Shown one piece after another: positions 1 through 8,397 of a stretch of DNA of 64,000 nt (its first letter is position 1; each line of letters begins with the position of its first letter). Source of the DNA: Nocardiopsis sp. CNR-923 (GTDB taxonomy: Bacteria; Actinomycetota; Actinomycetes; Streptosporangiales; Streptosporangiaceae); contig NZ_MKKC01000087.1 of the NCBI RefSeq assembly GCF_001942255.1, positions 124,001 through 188,000 on the forward strand. The letters run 5' to 3'. The notes under the pieces were generated by a model that worked only from the letters and a program-made list of their open reading frames with translations, was not told the origin of the DNA and searched no databases. Position numbers and translations under genes: made by a program.

Positions 1-890
1 TCCAGGAAGACCCGCCGCCCCAGCAGCCCCTCGATCTGCTTGCGCGCCCGCGAGCCGACGTCGCGCAGCCGCGACCCCTTCGACCCGATGACGATCGCCT
101 TCTGACTGGAACGCTCCACGTACAGCGAGGCGTAGATGTCCACCAGTTCCTTGCCCGGCCTGGTGTTCTCGCGCTCGGTCATCTCGTCCACGACCACGGC
201 GATCGAGTGCGGCAGCTCGTCGCGCACACCCTCCAACGCGGCCTCGCGCACCAGCTCCGCCACGAGCATCTCGTCGGGCTCGTCGGTCAGGTCGCCGTCC
301 GGGTACAGCGGCGGCCCCTCCGGCAGATGCGAGCACAGCACGTCCGTCACCGTGTCGAGCTGGAACCCGCCCTCGGCCGAGACCGGCACGATGTCCGCCC
401 ACTCGCCCAGCTCCTGCGCCGCCAGCAACTGCTCGCCGACGGCCGCCCGGTCGGCCAGGTCGGTCTTGGTGACCAAAGCGACCACCGGCGTGTTGGTCTG
501 CTCGGCCAACTCCTTGGCGATGTAGGTGTCGCCCCGGCCGATCGGCTCGTTGGCGGGCAGGCAGAACGCGATCACGTCCACCTCGACCAGGGTGGACCGC
601 ACCAACGAGTCCAGCCGCTCCCCCAACAGCGTGCGCGGCTTGTGCAGGCCGGGCGTGTCCACGATGATCAGCTGCGCGTCGGGCCGGTGGACGATCCCGC
701 GCACCGTCCGCCGGGTCGTCTGCGGCCGGTTGCTGGTGATCGCCACCTTCTGGCCGACCAGCGCGTTCATCAGCGTGGACTTGCCCACGTTGGGACGGCC
801 CACGAAGCAGGCGAACCCGCTGCGGTGGCCCTCCGGATAAGAGGGCGCGGGCAGCGGAAGCCGCAGCTTCTCCAGGTCGAGGTCGTTCAT
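1..890 (-). CDS. era: GTPase Era, C-terminus cut by window edge
   Basis: Era is a cytoplasmic GTPase that binds 16S rRNA and helps 30S subunit maturation. The reading frame begins at the ATG ending at 890 (start MNDLDLEKL) and runs off the left edge, so about a dozen C-terminal residues are missing. The G1 motif GRPNVGKST, the switch region SNRPQTTRRTVRG, the G3 motif DTPG and the G4 motif TKTD are all readable. The last 40 residues in the window show the KH-domain core IVIGSKGSRL. It is the distal gene of a minus-strand set with phoH, ybeY, corC and a small CDA-like gene, the same order as in mycobacteria. No frame break was seen. Confidence 0.95.
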   Translation of the reverse strand, partial: MNDLDLEKLRLPLPAPSYPEGHRSGFACFVGRPNVGKSTLMNALVGQKVAITSNRPQTTRRTVRGIVHRPDAQLIIVDTPGLHKPRTLLGERLDSLVRSTLVEVDVIAFCLPANEPIGRGDTYIAKELAEQTNTPVVALVTKTDLADRAAVGEQLLAAQELGEWADIVPVSAEGGFQLDTVTDVLCSHLPEGPPLYPDGDLTDEPDEMLVAELVREAALEGVRDELPHSIAVVVDEMTERENTRPGKELVDIYASLYVERSSQKAIVIGSKGSRLRDVGSRARKQIEGLLGRRVFL

Positions 891-899
891 CTGTCCTAC

Positions 900-1244
900 T
901 CAGCGCCGGGTGATGCTCGCGGGCACCCCGTCGGGGGCCGCGATCACCACCACCTGGGTCTTCAGGTCGTCCGCGACAGCGCGGTCGGCCTCGTTCAGTT
1001 CCTTGGACTCGGTCACCACCACCGCGGCCTCCAGTGCGGAGGCCTCGCTGGACACGGCCGCGGCGACGGCCGCCTGCAAGGCGGTGAGCCTGAGCGAGGG
1101 CAGCGACACCGTCGTCGCGACGTAGGTGCGCCCGGTCTCGTCGCGCACCGCCGCGCCCTCGGCCGCCGCGTTGCGGGCCCGGGATGCCCGGGCGAGGGTG
1201 ATGAGCTTGCCGTCCTCGGGGCCCAGCCCCGTCGTGTCCGTCAC
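900..1244 (-). CDS. small cytidine-deaminase-like protein lacking zinc ligands
   Basis: A 114-residue protein starting at a GTG that overlaps the upstream corC stop by four bases (GTGA), with AAGGAG just before it, so it is probably translationally coupled. The spacing of helices and strands around ETGRTYVATTVSLPSL and LTALQAAVAAAVSS resembles the cytidine deaminase fold, and annotators often call such proteins cytidine deaminase. However, the protein has no cysteine and no histidine at all, so the C/HAE and PCxxC zinc site is absent and deaminase activity is unlikely. A similar small gene sits between corC and era in mycobacteria. Its function is unknown; the fixed neighbourhood suggests a role linked to ribosome or RNA quality control. 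Confidence 0.8.
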   Translation of the reverse strand: MTDTTGLGPEDGKLITLARASRARNAAAEGAAVRDETGRTYVATTVSLPSLRLTALQAAVAAAVSSEASALEAAVVVTESKELNEADRAVADDLKTQVVVIAAPDGVPASITRR

Positions 1245-2625
1245 TGCTCCGTGCTCCTTACGTCCTCGTTCTTCCCCTGGCCCCCGAGCACGCCCTCCCC
1301 GTCGGTCAGGCGTTCCACCAGGGCCGTGGTCAGGCGGTTCCGACGACCGCCCCGACCCTCCAGGGTGAGTCTGAGACCAGCGTATTGCGCCTGCGCGCCG
1401 CCGGCGGGGACCCGGCCCAGCACGTACGCCACCAGACCGCCGACCGTCTCCACCTCCGGAGCCTCCAGGTCCAGGTCGGGGAAGAGCTCGGCGAGCTCGC
1501 CCAGCGGCAGCCGAGCGGTCACCCGCACCCGCGTCTCGTCCAGCCACTGCACCGGCGGGATCTCGTGGTCGTACTCGTCGGTGATCTCCCCGACGATCTC
1601 CTCCACGATGTCCTCCAGCGTCACCAGGCCCGCCGTGCCGCCGTACTCGTCGATGGCCACGGCGACGTGGTTGCGCTGCTGCTGCATCTCGCGCAGAAGT
1701 TCGTCGATCGGCTTGGTGTCGGGGACGTAGGTGGCCGAACGCATCACGTCCGCCGCGGTCATCGCGGGCTCGGTTCCCCCGCCAGCGGTCGCCGACCAGC
1801 GGTCGCGCAACCGCTCCACGAGGTCCTTGAGGTAGACGATGCCGACCACGTCGTCCTCGTCCTCACCCGTCACCGGGATCCGCGAGTAGCCGCTGGCCAG
1901 TGCCAGCGACAGGACCGCGTCGCGTCCGCGTCCCGGTTGGTGAACACGATGTCGGGGCGTGGCACCATGACCTCGCGCACGGAGGTGTCGTCGAGTTTGA
2001 ACACCGAGTGGATCATCTGGCGCTCCTCGGGGTGGATCACCTCGCCCCGCTCGGCCAGGTCGACGAGCTGGCGCAATTCCACCTCGGTGCTGAACGGGCC
2101 CTCGCGGTCCCCCTTCTCCCGAGGGGTGAGAGCACGGCCCATCCCCACCAGGAGCCGGGCGACCGGACCCACCGCGAACTGCAGGGGCTGCACCACGGCC
2201 GCGCTCGCCAACGCGATGGGCCCGGCGAACTGGCGGCCCAGGATGCGCGGGGCGATCGCGACGAACACCGACTCGGCCACGACCAGCACGACCAGGGCCA
2301 GGACCAGCGCGGGCCAGCCCGGACCCAGCAGGAGCACCATGCCCGACGCGGTGGCCAGCGCCGCGCACACCTCGGTGACCACGCGCAGGAACAGCAGGAC
2401 GTTCAGGTGGCCGGTGGGGTCTGCGGCCACGCGTGCCCAACCGGGGGCGGCGCTCCGCTCACCGGACGTCTCGGGCAGCCCCACGGAGGCCACCCGGGTG
2501 ACCGCGACCTCGGCGGCGGCGAGGAATCCGGCCACGGCCGTCAGCAGCAGGGCGACGGCGAACGCGACCGCCCACAGGACGGGGTCGCCGACCGCCCACG
2601 GATCCGTGGTCGACACGGCGCTCAT
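1241..2625 (-). CDS. DUF21/CBS-domain membrane protein (CorC/HlyC family), one frame break
   Basis: Membrane protein with an N-terminal DUF21 region of about four hydrophobic segments (residues about 10-150), then two CBS domains and a C-terminal CorC/HlyC transporter-associated domain. Readable landmarks are MVPRPDIVF at the first CBS domain, [18 protein letters not shown] and [20 protein letters not shown]. The family is tied to Mg/Co ion efflux or resistance, but the substrate is not proven. The ATG at 2625 overlaps the ybeY stop (ATGA). The reading frame breaks near 1921 inside the first CBS domain. Adding one G restores [15 protein letters not shown] and gives 461 residues, so I treat it as a sequence error. 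The stop overlaps the next gene by four bases. Confidence 0.9.
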
Positions 2626-3109
2626 CGGTCGCTCTCGTCTCCCCCGGACCCGGCCGACTCCCGCTCGCACCAGGCGGAGAGGATCTCGGCCTGGAGACCG
2701 AACATCTCCTTGTGCTCGTCGGGCTCGGCGTGGTCGTAGCCGAGCAGGTGCAAAATGCCGTGCGTGCACAGCAGGTCGATCTCGGCCTCGGTCGAGTGCC
2801 CGGCCTTGCGCGCCTGGCGTTCGGCGACCTGGGGGCAGATGATCACGTCGCCGAGGACGCCGGCTCGCTGGTGCGGCCGGGCCCCCCGGGACGCAGTTCG
2901 TCCATCGGGAAGGAGAGGACGTCGGTGGGGCCGGGTTCGTCCATCCACCGGACGTGCAGGTCCGTCATCGGCTCCTCGTCCACCAGCACGACGGACAGCT
3001 CGGCCAGCGGGTGGACGCGCATGGCGTCGAGCACGTGCCGAGCCAGGCGGGAGAGTCGCTCCTCGTCCACGGTGGTGACGCCCGACTCGTTGGCGACGTC
3101 GATACTCAT
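2622..3109 (-). CDS. ybeY: endoribonuclease YbeY, one frame break
   Basis: YbeY is a zinc-dependent single-strand endoribonuclease used in 16S rRNA 3' processing and ribosome quality control. The signature H-x3-H-x5-H is present as [11 protein letters not shown]. The N-terminal half ([13 protein letters not shown] to SFPMDELRP) and the C-terminal half ([16 protein letters not shown] onward) lie in two frames joined near 2885, in a run of six G on the coding strand. One added base restores 162 residues, the usual length. The start at 3109 follows GTGAGG. It lies downstream of phoH, separated by a strong inverted repeat, and overlaps corC. Confidence 0.9.
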
Positions 3110-3181
3110 CGGTTGCGGCTGCCTCACTTGGGAATCGTCAGGGCCGAGCGGGATGACCACCCGGCGGCGCGTCGGCGCCGG

Positions 3182-3233
3182 GACGTCCGAGCCGATGGGC
3201 CCGCACCGCGGCGGGCCCATCGGCTCGGACGTC
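3182..3233. terminator. 23-bp perfect inverted repeat between phoH and ybeY
   Basis: The arms 3182-3204 and 3211-3233 are perfectly complementary (23 bp) around the 6-base loop accgcg. In minus-strand RNA this hairpin would lie about 20 bases after a TAG at 3256-3254, which I take as the true phoH stop, and about 70 bases before ybeY. There is no clear U-tract, as is usual for actinobacterial hairpin terminators. It may act as a terminator, attenuator or RNA processing site between phoH and the ybeY-corC-era genes. Confidence 0.7.
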
Positions 3234-3253
3234 GTACCACTCCAGTCTGCCCG

Positions 3254-5366
3254 CTATTCGGTGTGGCCGCTCCCCGTTCCGGCGTCGCTCGGGGCCTCGG
3301 TGGGGCTCCGCCGGGGGCCCGGCCGGCGGGGCGCCCGCCGTTGCCGGGCCGCCCCGCCTGGGCGGCGTCGTAGCGGCCGTAGGCGTCCACGATCCGCCCG
3401 ACGAGCCTGTGGCGGACCACGTCCTCGCTCGACAGGCGGACGAAGGCGATGTCGTCGATGTCACTCAGGATGTTCTCGATGGTGCGCAGTCCGCTGGTCT
3501 GCCCGCCGGGGAGGTCGACCTGGGTGACGTCGCCGGTCACGACGATCTTCGATCCGAAGCCGAGCCGCGTGAGAAACATCTTCATCTGCTCGGGCGAGGT
3601 GTTCTGCGCCTCGTCCAGGATGATGAAGGAGTCGTTGAGGGTGTTGTGCGTCAGCAGGAAGTCCTCGGTGACGTAGAGGGAGTCCTGGGCCGCCACCTGG
3701 ATGCAGACGCACTCCTCGCTCCCCGCCGGCTCGACGGAGTCCACGAAGCGCCTCGGACGGCCGCCGCCGGCGGCACGGTACCCGTCCCTCTTGCGCCCGA
3801 GCCGGAACGGTGCGATCCCCTCGGGGAGCCGCAGGTCCAGAACATGGGCGTCCTGGCGGTGGAACGCCTCCCGGGCCCGGCCGGGTGGCCGCCCCCGCGC
3901 GCGATGTGTGCGCTCGTCCACCACCCCGCCGAGCGACCGCACGAGGAACCGCACCGCCGAGGCCAGGTGCCCAGAGGCGGTGCCGTAGCGGATCCGGCAG
4001 GTGCGGCCGTTCTGGGCGACCGGCCCTCCGCCTGAATCCAGCAGCCCCTGAAGCAGGGCCAGCCGGACGTCGGCGGTGTTGTACAGGTAGTCGTCCGGGA
4101 CGAACCTGGCGCCCGGGTTCGTCTCGGACGCCCCGAGCTCGCGCGCGACGGCCGTCACCGGGTCGGCGATGGTGATGACGTCCCCGGGCAGCGTCGCCCG
4201 GTTCAGGACGCGGTCCGGTCCGGATTCCCACGCCCGGACCCCGGCCGGGCTCGGCGTCGTCGACCCGGTCGGGCTCCCGTCCCCCAGGAGCAGGCCCAGC
4301 GCGTACGGATCCATGGGCACGTCCCGTGCGGGGAAGGCGACCGGAGCGCTGAGCAACGGGAGTTCGTACTTGCGGTGGTGGGCTGTCCGCAGGCCGCTCT
4401 CGACCATTTCCCTCGCCGTGAGCACCCGGTACGGCCTGCCCCGTCGGGTGTCCTCACGCGTGCGCACGGACCACAGGTGGTCCTCGGAGCACAGGTCGAA
4501 GCGCCGTCCTGCGAGGAGAAGCGGTAGATCGCCTTCCTGCCCTGCGGGTAGACCCCGATCACCGGTGTGGGCTCACCGTTCGAGCCGACGACGAGGTCAC
4601 CGACGCGCAGATCGCCGATCGGGCGGAAGCCCTCAGGGGTGAGGACCTTCGTCCCGACCGGTTGGGCACGGCCCCGCATGTAGGCCAGGGGCGCGACCTC
4701 GATCGTCCCGGCCGACATCAGCTTGGGGATGGAGTCGGGGTCGAGCATGTCGTGCAGCGCGTCGTACAGCGGCCGCAGGTACGGGTCGATCTTCTCGTAG
4801 AGGGTGCCCGGCAGGAACCCCAGCCGCTCGCCCGCCTCGACCGCCGGACGCGTGAGGATGATCCGGTTGACCTCCTTGTCCTGGAGGGCCTTGACGGCCT
4901 TGGCCATCGCCAGGTAGGTCTTGCCGGTTCCCGCCGGTCCGATGCCGAACACGACCGTGTGCCGGTCGATGATGTCGACGTACCGCTTCTGGTTGACGGT
5001 CTTGGGGCGGATCGTCCTGCCGCGGTTGGACAGGATGTTGGTCGTGAGCACGTCGGCGGGGCGTTCCGTGCCGGGCGTGCGCAGCATGTGCACCATGCGG
5101 TCGATGGTGTCGGGGGTGACGTGGGTTCCGCTCTTGGCGAGTTCGATGAGCTCCTCGATGAGGCGGACCACGACCGCGGTCTCCTCGGGGCTGCCGCTGA
5201 TCGTGAACTCGTTGCCGCGGACGTGGATGTCGCTCTCGAACGCCCGCTCCAGCGCCCGGAGGAGTTCGTCCCCCGAGCCCAGCAGGCCGACCATGGTGTG
5301 CTCGTCCGGGACCACGACCTTGACCTGTGTGTCCCGTCGCGGTTGCGTGTGCGTTGTCTCGGCCAT
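3254..5366 (-). CDS. phoH: PhoH-like ATPase interrupted by an intein
   Basis: Cytoplasmic PhoH-family P-loop ATPase, thought to act on RNA. The ATG at 5366 begins [12 protein letters not shown]. Walker A is [10 protein letters not shown]; Walker B is FIILDEAQN. The conserved stretch APLAYMRGR is followed not by TLNDSF but by an intein (3643-4667) inserted after Arg233; the C-extein resumes as [16 protein letters not shown]. There are two frame breaks. One is inside the intein near 4497. A second is likely near 3330, because past that point the uncorrected frame, which runs on to 3124, has poor third-position GC, while the shifted frame ends at 3254 (SGHTE stop) right before a strong hairpin. 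That end gives an extein protein of about 362 residues, typical of the family. The 3' end is therefore inferred. Confidence 0.88.
3643..4667 (-). mobile_element. class 3 (WCT-type) intein with DOD endonuclease in PhoH
   Basis: The intein begins with Ala ([20 protein letters not shown]) rather than Cys or Ser, and ends LTHN followed by Thr of the C-extein. Block B reads CSEDHLWSV, with the Trp after HL; block F reads [15 protein letters not shown], with the Cys before IQV; a Thr precedes the terminal His-Asn. Ala1 plus this Trp-Cys-Thr triad is the known signature of class 3 inteins, in which the block F Cys makes the branched intermediate. The middle holds [13 protein letters not shown] and [10 protein letters not shown], the two LAGLIDADG-type motifs of a DOD homing endonuclease, each with its acidic residue. 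It is 342 residues after adding one base near 4497. GC content resembles the host gene, suggesting long residence. Confidence 0.85.
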
Positions 5367-5576
5367 GACGTGGCCTTGCGGCCGCTGTCCTACCCTTCGT
5401 TCCGACCCCGCCCGCTCCGGCGGGGTACGCCGCGTCCGGCGACCGAAGCCGGTACCGGACCCGCCCCTGGACCGGCGCCTCCGGCGGCTCACCGGCCCCT
5501 GGGACCACTCCTTGAGTCTACCAACGCGTCCCCGCCCGGCTCGATCGCCTTTCCGACCGCACCGGACACAGAACTC

Positions 5577-5927
5577 CTAACCGGGGGGCCAGTTCAGGCC
5601 GCGCCCGCCCAGCAGATGCCCGTGCAGGTGGAACACCGTCTGCCCGGCGCCGCTGCCGGTGTTGAACACCAGCCGGTACCCCGAATCGGCCACGCCCTCC
5701 GCCTCGGCCACCTCACGGGCCTCCAGCGCGATCTCGTCCAGCAGTCCCGTCCCGGTGGCGGCCGCGGTCGCGGCGTCCGGGTGGTGGTCGCGCGGAACGA
5801 TCAGCACGTGGGTGGGCGCCTGGGGGTTGATGTCGCGGAAGGCGACGGTGCGCTTCCCCTCGCGAACGATCTCGGCGGGCACCTCCCCCCGAACGATCTT
5901 GCAGAAAAGGCAGTCGGCCTGGGCCAT
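5577..5927 (-). CDS. HIT-family nucleotide hydrolase (HINT-like)
   Basis: A 116-residue HIT-domain protein. The catalytic triad motif is HLHGH at residues 100-104 (FHLHGHLLGG), where the middle histidine forms the nucleotidyl intermediate in this family. The N-terminal CLFCKI matches the HINT branch, which hydrolyses purine nucleoside phosphoramidates. The ATG at 5927 has GGAGGT about eight bases upstream. The gene is complete and sits just upstream of phoH on the same strand, 210 bases away. Substrate specificity cannot be told from the sequence. Confidence 0.93.
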   Translation of the reverse strand: MAQADCLFCKIVRGEVPAEIVREGKRTVAFRDINPQAPTHVLIVPRDHHPDAATAAATGTGLLDEIALEAREVAEAEGVADSGYRLVFNTGSGAGQTVFHLHGHLLGGRGLNWPPG

Positions 5928-6211
5928 CGCGTACCTCCGTCGGGGGACTGTCGCCCGGTTGCTCCCGCCGCGCGGGCCGCGCGGCGGGCTCCGTGGCGGC
6001 CGTCTCGGAATGTCCGGTCACCATGATGCCGCAGGTCCCGCGCACCGGATGCCATCAAGTTCGGAACGGCAGACCCTGGTACCGCGTCTCCCTCGGGAGA
6101 AGACACGATAGGCTTTGCACCCGTGCGCGGCGGGTCGTCGGCCTCCTCCACCGACGTCCACCCTCCGGCGTGTTCGGCCTGAAACGCACCCCTACTTGGA
6201 AAAGAAGAGGT

Positions 6212-6801
6212 ATGCCCTTTCGTAAACCCCGCGACAAGGGTGTGCGTCGAACTGATGTGACGACAGAAACCATGGTGGCGGGAGCCACCACGGCTTCCCT
6301 CGCCGTGGCCTGGGACGCGACCACGCGGTGACCGAACTCTATCGGGAGCACTACCGCCCGTTGGTCCGTCTCGCCTCGCTGCTCGTCCGGGACCACGCGA
6401 CCGCGGAGGAGGTCGTGCAGGACTCCTTCGTCGCCATGCACTCCGCCTGGCGACGGCTGCGCGATCCCAACAAGGCCCTGTCCTACCTCCGGCAGGCGGT
6501 CGTGAACAAGGCGCGATCGGTCCTGCGCCACCGGGCCGTGGTGGAGAAGCACGCACCCAAGGCGTTGCCCGACGCTCCCAGCGCGGAGCACGGCGCCATG
6601 AGTCAGTTGGAACGCGAGGCCGTCATCAGGGCCCTGCGTAAACTACCCACCCGTCAGCGAGAGGCCATCGTGCTCCGGTACTACGGCGACCTGTCCGAGG
6701 CGCAGATCGCGGACGCCATGGGGATCAGCAAGGGCGCGGTGAAGAGTCACACGTCCCGTGGCATCTCCGCACTCCGCTCTGTCCTGGAGCAGACGACATG
6801 A
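6212..6801 (+). CDS. ECF (sigma-E family) RNA polymerase sigma factor, one frame break
   Basis: Sigma-70 family factor of the ECF type. Region 2 is YRPLVRLASLLVRDHATAEE and onward; region 4 is LPTRQREAIVLRYYGDLSEA and onward, with the recognition helix ISKGAVKSHTSRG. A GTG at 6328 opens an uninterrupted 157-residue frame. The upstream frame ASLAVAWDA joins it if one G is added near 6319, giving WDADHAVTELYREHY, which is how these sigma factors usually begin. I therefore extend the gene to the ATG at 6212 (alternatives: GTG 6257, ATG 6272). Its stop overlaps the next gene by ATGA, suggesting a sigma/anti-sigma-like pair. The start is uncertain; the family is certain. Confidence 0.85.
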
Positions 6802-7517
6802 CCAGTCCCACCGAGAACGACCCGTTCGAGAACCAGCTCCGCTCGATCCTGAGATCCGAGGCGGACACGGTCGAGCCCTCCGCGGAGGCCCTGAACCTGA
6901 TCCGTGAGCGGACCGAACGCGGACGCGGCTGGGCGTGGTTCGGGCTTCCCTGGCTACGACCGGTGCTCGCGGTGGCGGGAGCAGTGCTGATCGCCGCTTC
7001 CGTGGTCGTCTCCAGCCCCGAGTTCCGCGACCACGTCCTGGAGATCGTCCCGGCGGGAGCCGACCGCGCGGGCACGCCCCAGTCGTCCGAGCCCTCCGGG
7101 GACGACGTCGCCACCATCGCGCCCACCCCCGACGCGGGCGGCGACGTGGCGGCCCCCGTGCCGGAGCCCACGGACGATCCGACGCCCGCCACGGTGCCCT
7201 CGACGGCGCCGTCCTCGTCGCCCGACGACGTCGAGGCGAGCGCGACCTGCGGCCCGGTGCCAGCCTCTCCCACCGAACGGGAGAGCCCCGACACCGGTGA
7301 GGGGGCGTCGACTCCCTCCGATGACGAGTGCCCCGCCCCCGACGACGAGCCCACCGACGAGGACTCCGGGAGCGGCACGGGCGGCACCGGCGGCAGGGAT
7401 GAGGACCCGGGCGAGGACGACGGCCCGGACGGCTCGGGGAACTCAGGCCAGTCCCCCGGTGACAGCGCGGGCGGTTCGGACTCCACCACCGCCCCGGTCG
7501 AGTCCGCGCTGCGCTGA
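6798..7517 (+). CDS. acidic single-span membrane protein, putative regulator of the upstream sigma factor
   Basis: A 239-residue protein of no family I recognise. Residues 1-50 form a charged cytoplasmic segment, residues about 54-72 a single transmembrane helix (LAVAGAVLIAASVVV), and the rest is an outside, strongly acidic region rich in Asp, Glu, Pro, Ser, Gly and Thr. Only two cysteines occur, both in the outer part. It overlaps the sigma factor gene by four bases (ATGA). Overlap, topology and size suggest an anti-sigma-like membrane partner, but no zinc-finger anti-sigma motif (HxxxCxxC) is present, so this is inference. A strong bidirectional hairpin follows. Confidence 0.75.
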   Translation: MTSPTENDPFENQLRSILRSEADTVEPSAEALNLIRERTERGRGWAWFGLPWLRPVLAVAGAVLIAASVVVSSPEFRDHVLEIVPAGADRAGTPQSSEPSGDDVATIAPTPDAGGDVAAPVPEPTDDPTPATVPSTAPSSSPDDVEASATCGPVPASPTERESPDTGEGASTPSDDECPAPDDEPTDEDSGSGTGGTGGRDEDPGEDDGPDGSGNSGQSPGDSAGGSDSTTAPVESALR

Positions 7518-7533
7518 CCGGGCTTTCGGTGAG

Positions 7534-7574
7534 CGAGGGGCGTCCCAGGGACGGAATCCCTGGGACGCCCCTCG
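7534..7574. terminator. bidirectional hairpin between sigma operon and rsmE
   Basis: Arms 7534-7551 and 7557-7574 are perfectly complementary (18 bp) with loop cggaa. It lies between two convergent transcription units and can serve both. Confidence 0.8.
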
Positions 7575-7659
7575 TCTCGTCATAACGTCCGTTCGCGCCC
7601 CGGGGCCGCACCCACGCGTGCCGCGGACACGTCGGCGCCTCCGTGGACGCGGCTTCCCC

Positions 7660-8397
7660 TCACCAGCGGCCGGCGCGCGCCTGGAGCACCGACAGCGCGG
7701 CCACACCGGCGGTGGAGGTGCGCAGGACCGTCGGGCCCAGCAGGGCGGGGACGGCTCCGGCCGCGGTGAAGTCGTCCAATTCGGCGTCGGAGAAGCCGCC
7801 CTCGGGTCCGACCACCAGGACGATTCCCGTCCCGTCGCCCCGGGGCAGGTCCAGCTCGGCCAGACGCCGGGGGCCGTCCTCGTGCAGGACGACCGCGAGG
7901 TCGGCCTCGGCCAGCAGCGTCGTCACGGCCGTGCGGTCGGCGAGGTCGGCCACCCGTGGCAGGCGCCCCCGCCGCGCCTGCTTGGCGGCCTCCCGGGCGG
8001 TGGCGCGCCACTTGCCCAGGGACTTGGCCGCCCGGTCGCCCTTCCAACGGGTGACGCACCGCTCAGCCGCCCAGGGCACGACGGAGTCCACCCCGGCCTC
8101 GGTCATCATCTCCACGGCCAGTTCGCCGCGGTCGCCCTTGGGCAGGGCCTGGACGACGGTCAGGCGCGGGCTGGGCTCGGGCTCGTCCCAGCGGTCGAGC
8201 ACCCGGCAGACGATGCCGTCCTTGGCGGCCTCGGTCACCGTGCAGCGCGCACGCCGACCGAGGCCGTCGGACAGGTCCACCGTCTCGCCCTCGCGGATCC
8301 TGCGCACGACGGCCGCGTGTCGTCCCTCCGGACCCGACACCTCGATCCGGTCGGCCGCCATGTCAGCGGTCTCGACCAGGAAGACCGGCGGGGTCAC
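7660..8397 (-). CDS. rsmE: 16S rRNA (uracil1498-N3)-methyltransferase RsmE
   Basis: A 245-residue SPOUT-fold methyltransferase that uses AdoMet to methylate N3 of U1498 in 16S rRNA. The C-terminal knot motifs VVGPEGGFSDAELD and LRTSTAGVAALSVLQ are clear, and an N-terminal PUA-like part ([13 protein letters not shown]) precedes. I use the GTG at 8397 instead of the internal ATG at 8361 because it overlaps the dnaJ stop (GTGA) and gives the family's usual N-terminus. The gene is intact and last in the hrcA-dnaJ-rsmE set. Confidence 0.93.
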   Translation of the reverse strand: MTPPVFLVETADMAADRIEVSGPEGRHAAVVRRIREGETVDLSDGLGRRARCTVTEAAKDGIVCRVLDRWDEPEPSPRLTVVQALPKGDRGELAVEMMTEAGVDSVVPWAAERCVTRWKGDRAAKSLGKWRATAREAAKQARRGRLPRVADLADRTAVTTLLAEADLAVVLHEDGPRRLAELDLPRGDGTGIVLVVGPEGGFSDAELDDFTAAGAVPALLGPTVLRTSTAGVAALSVLQARAGRW

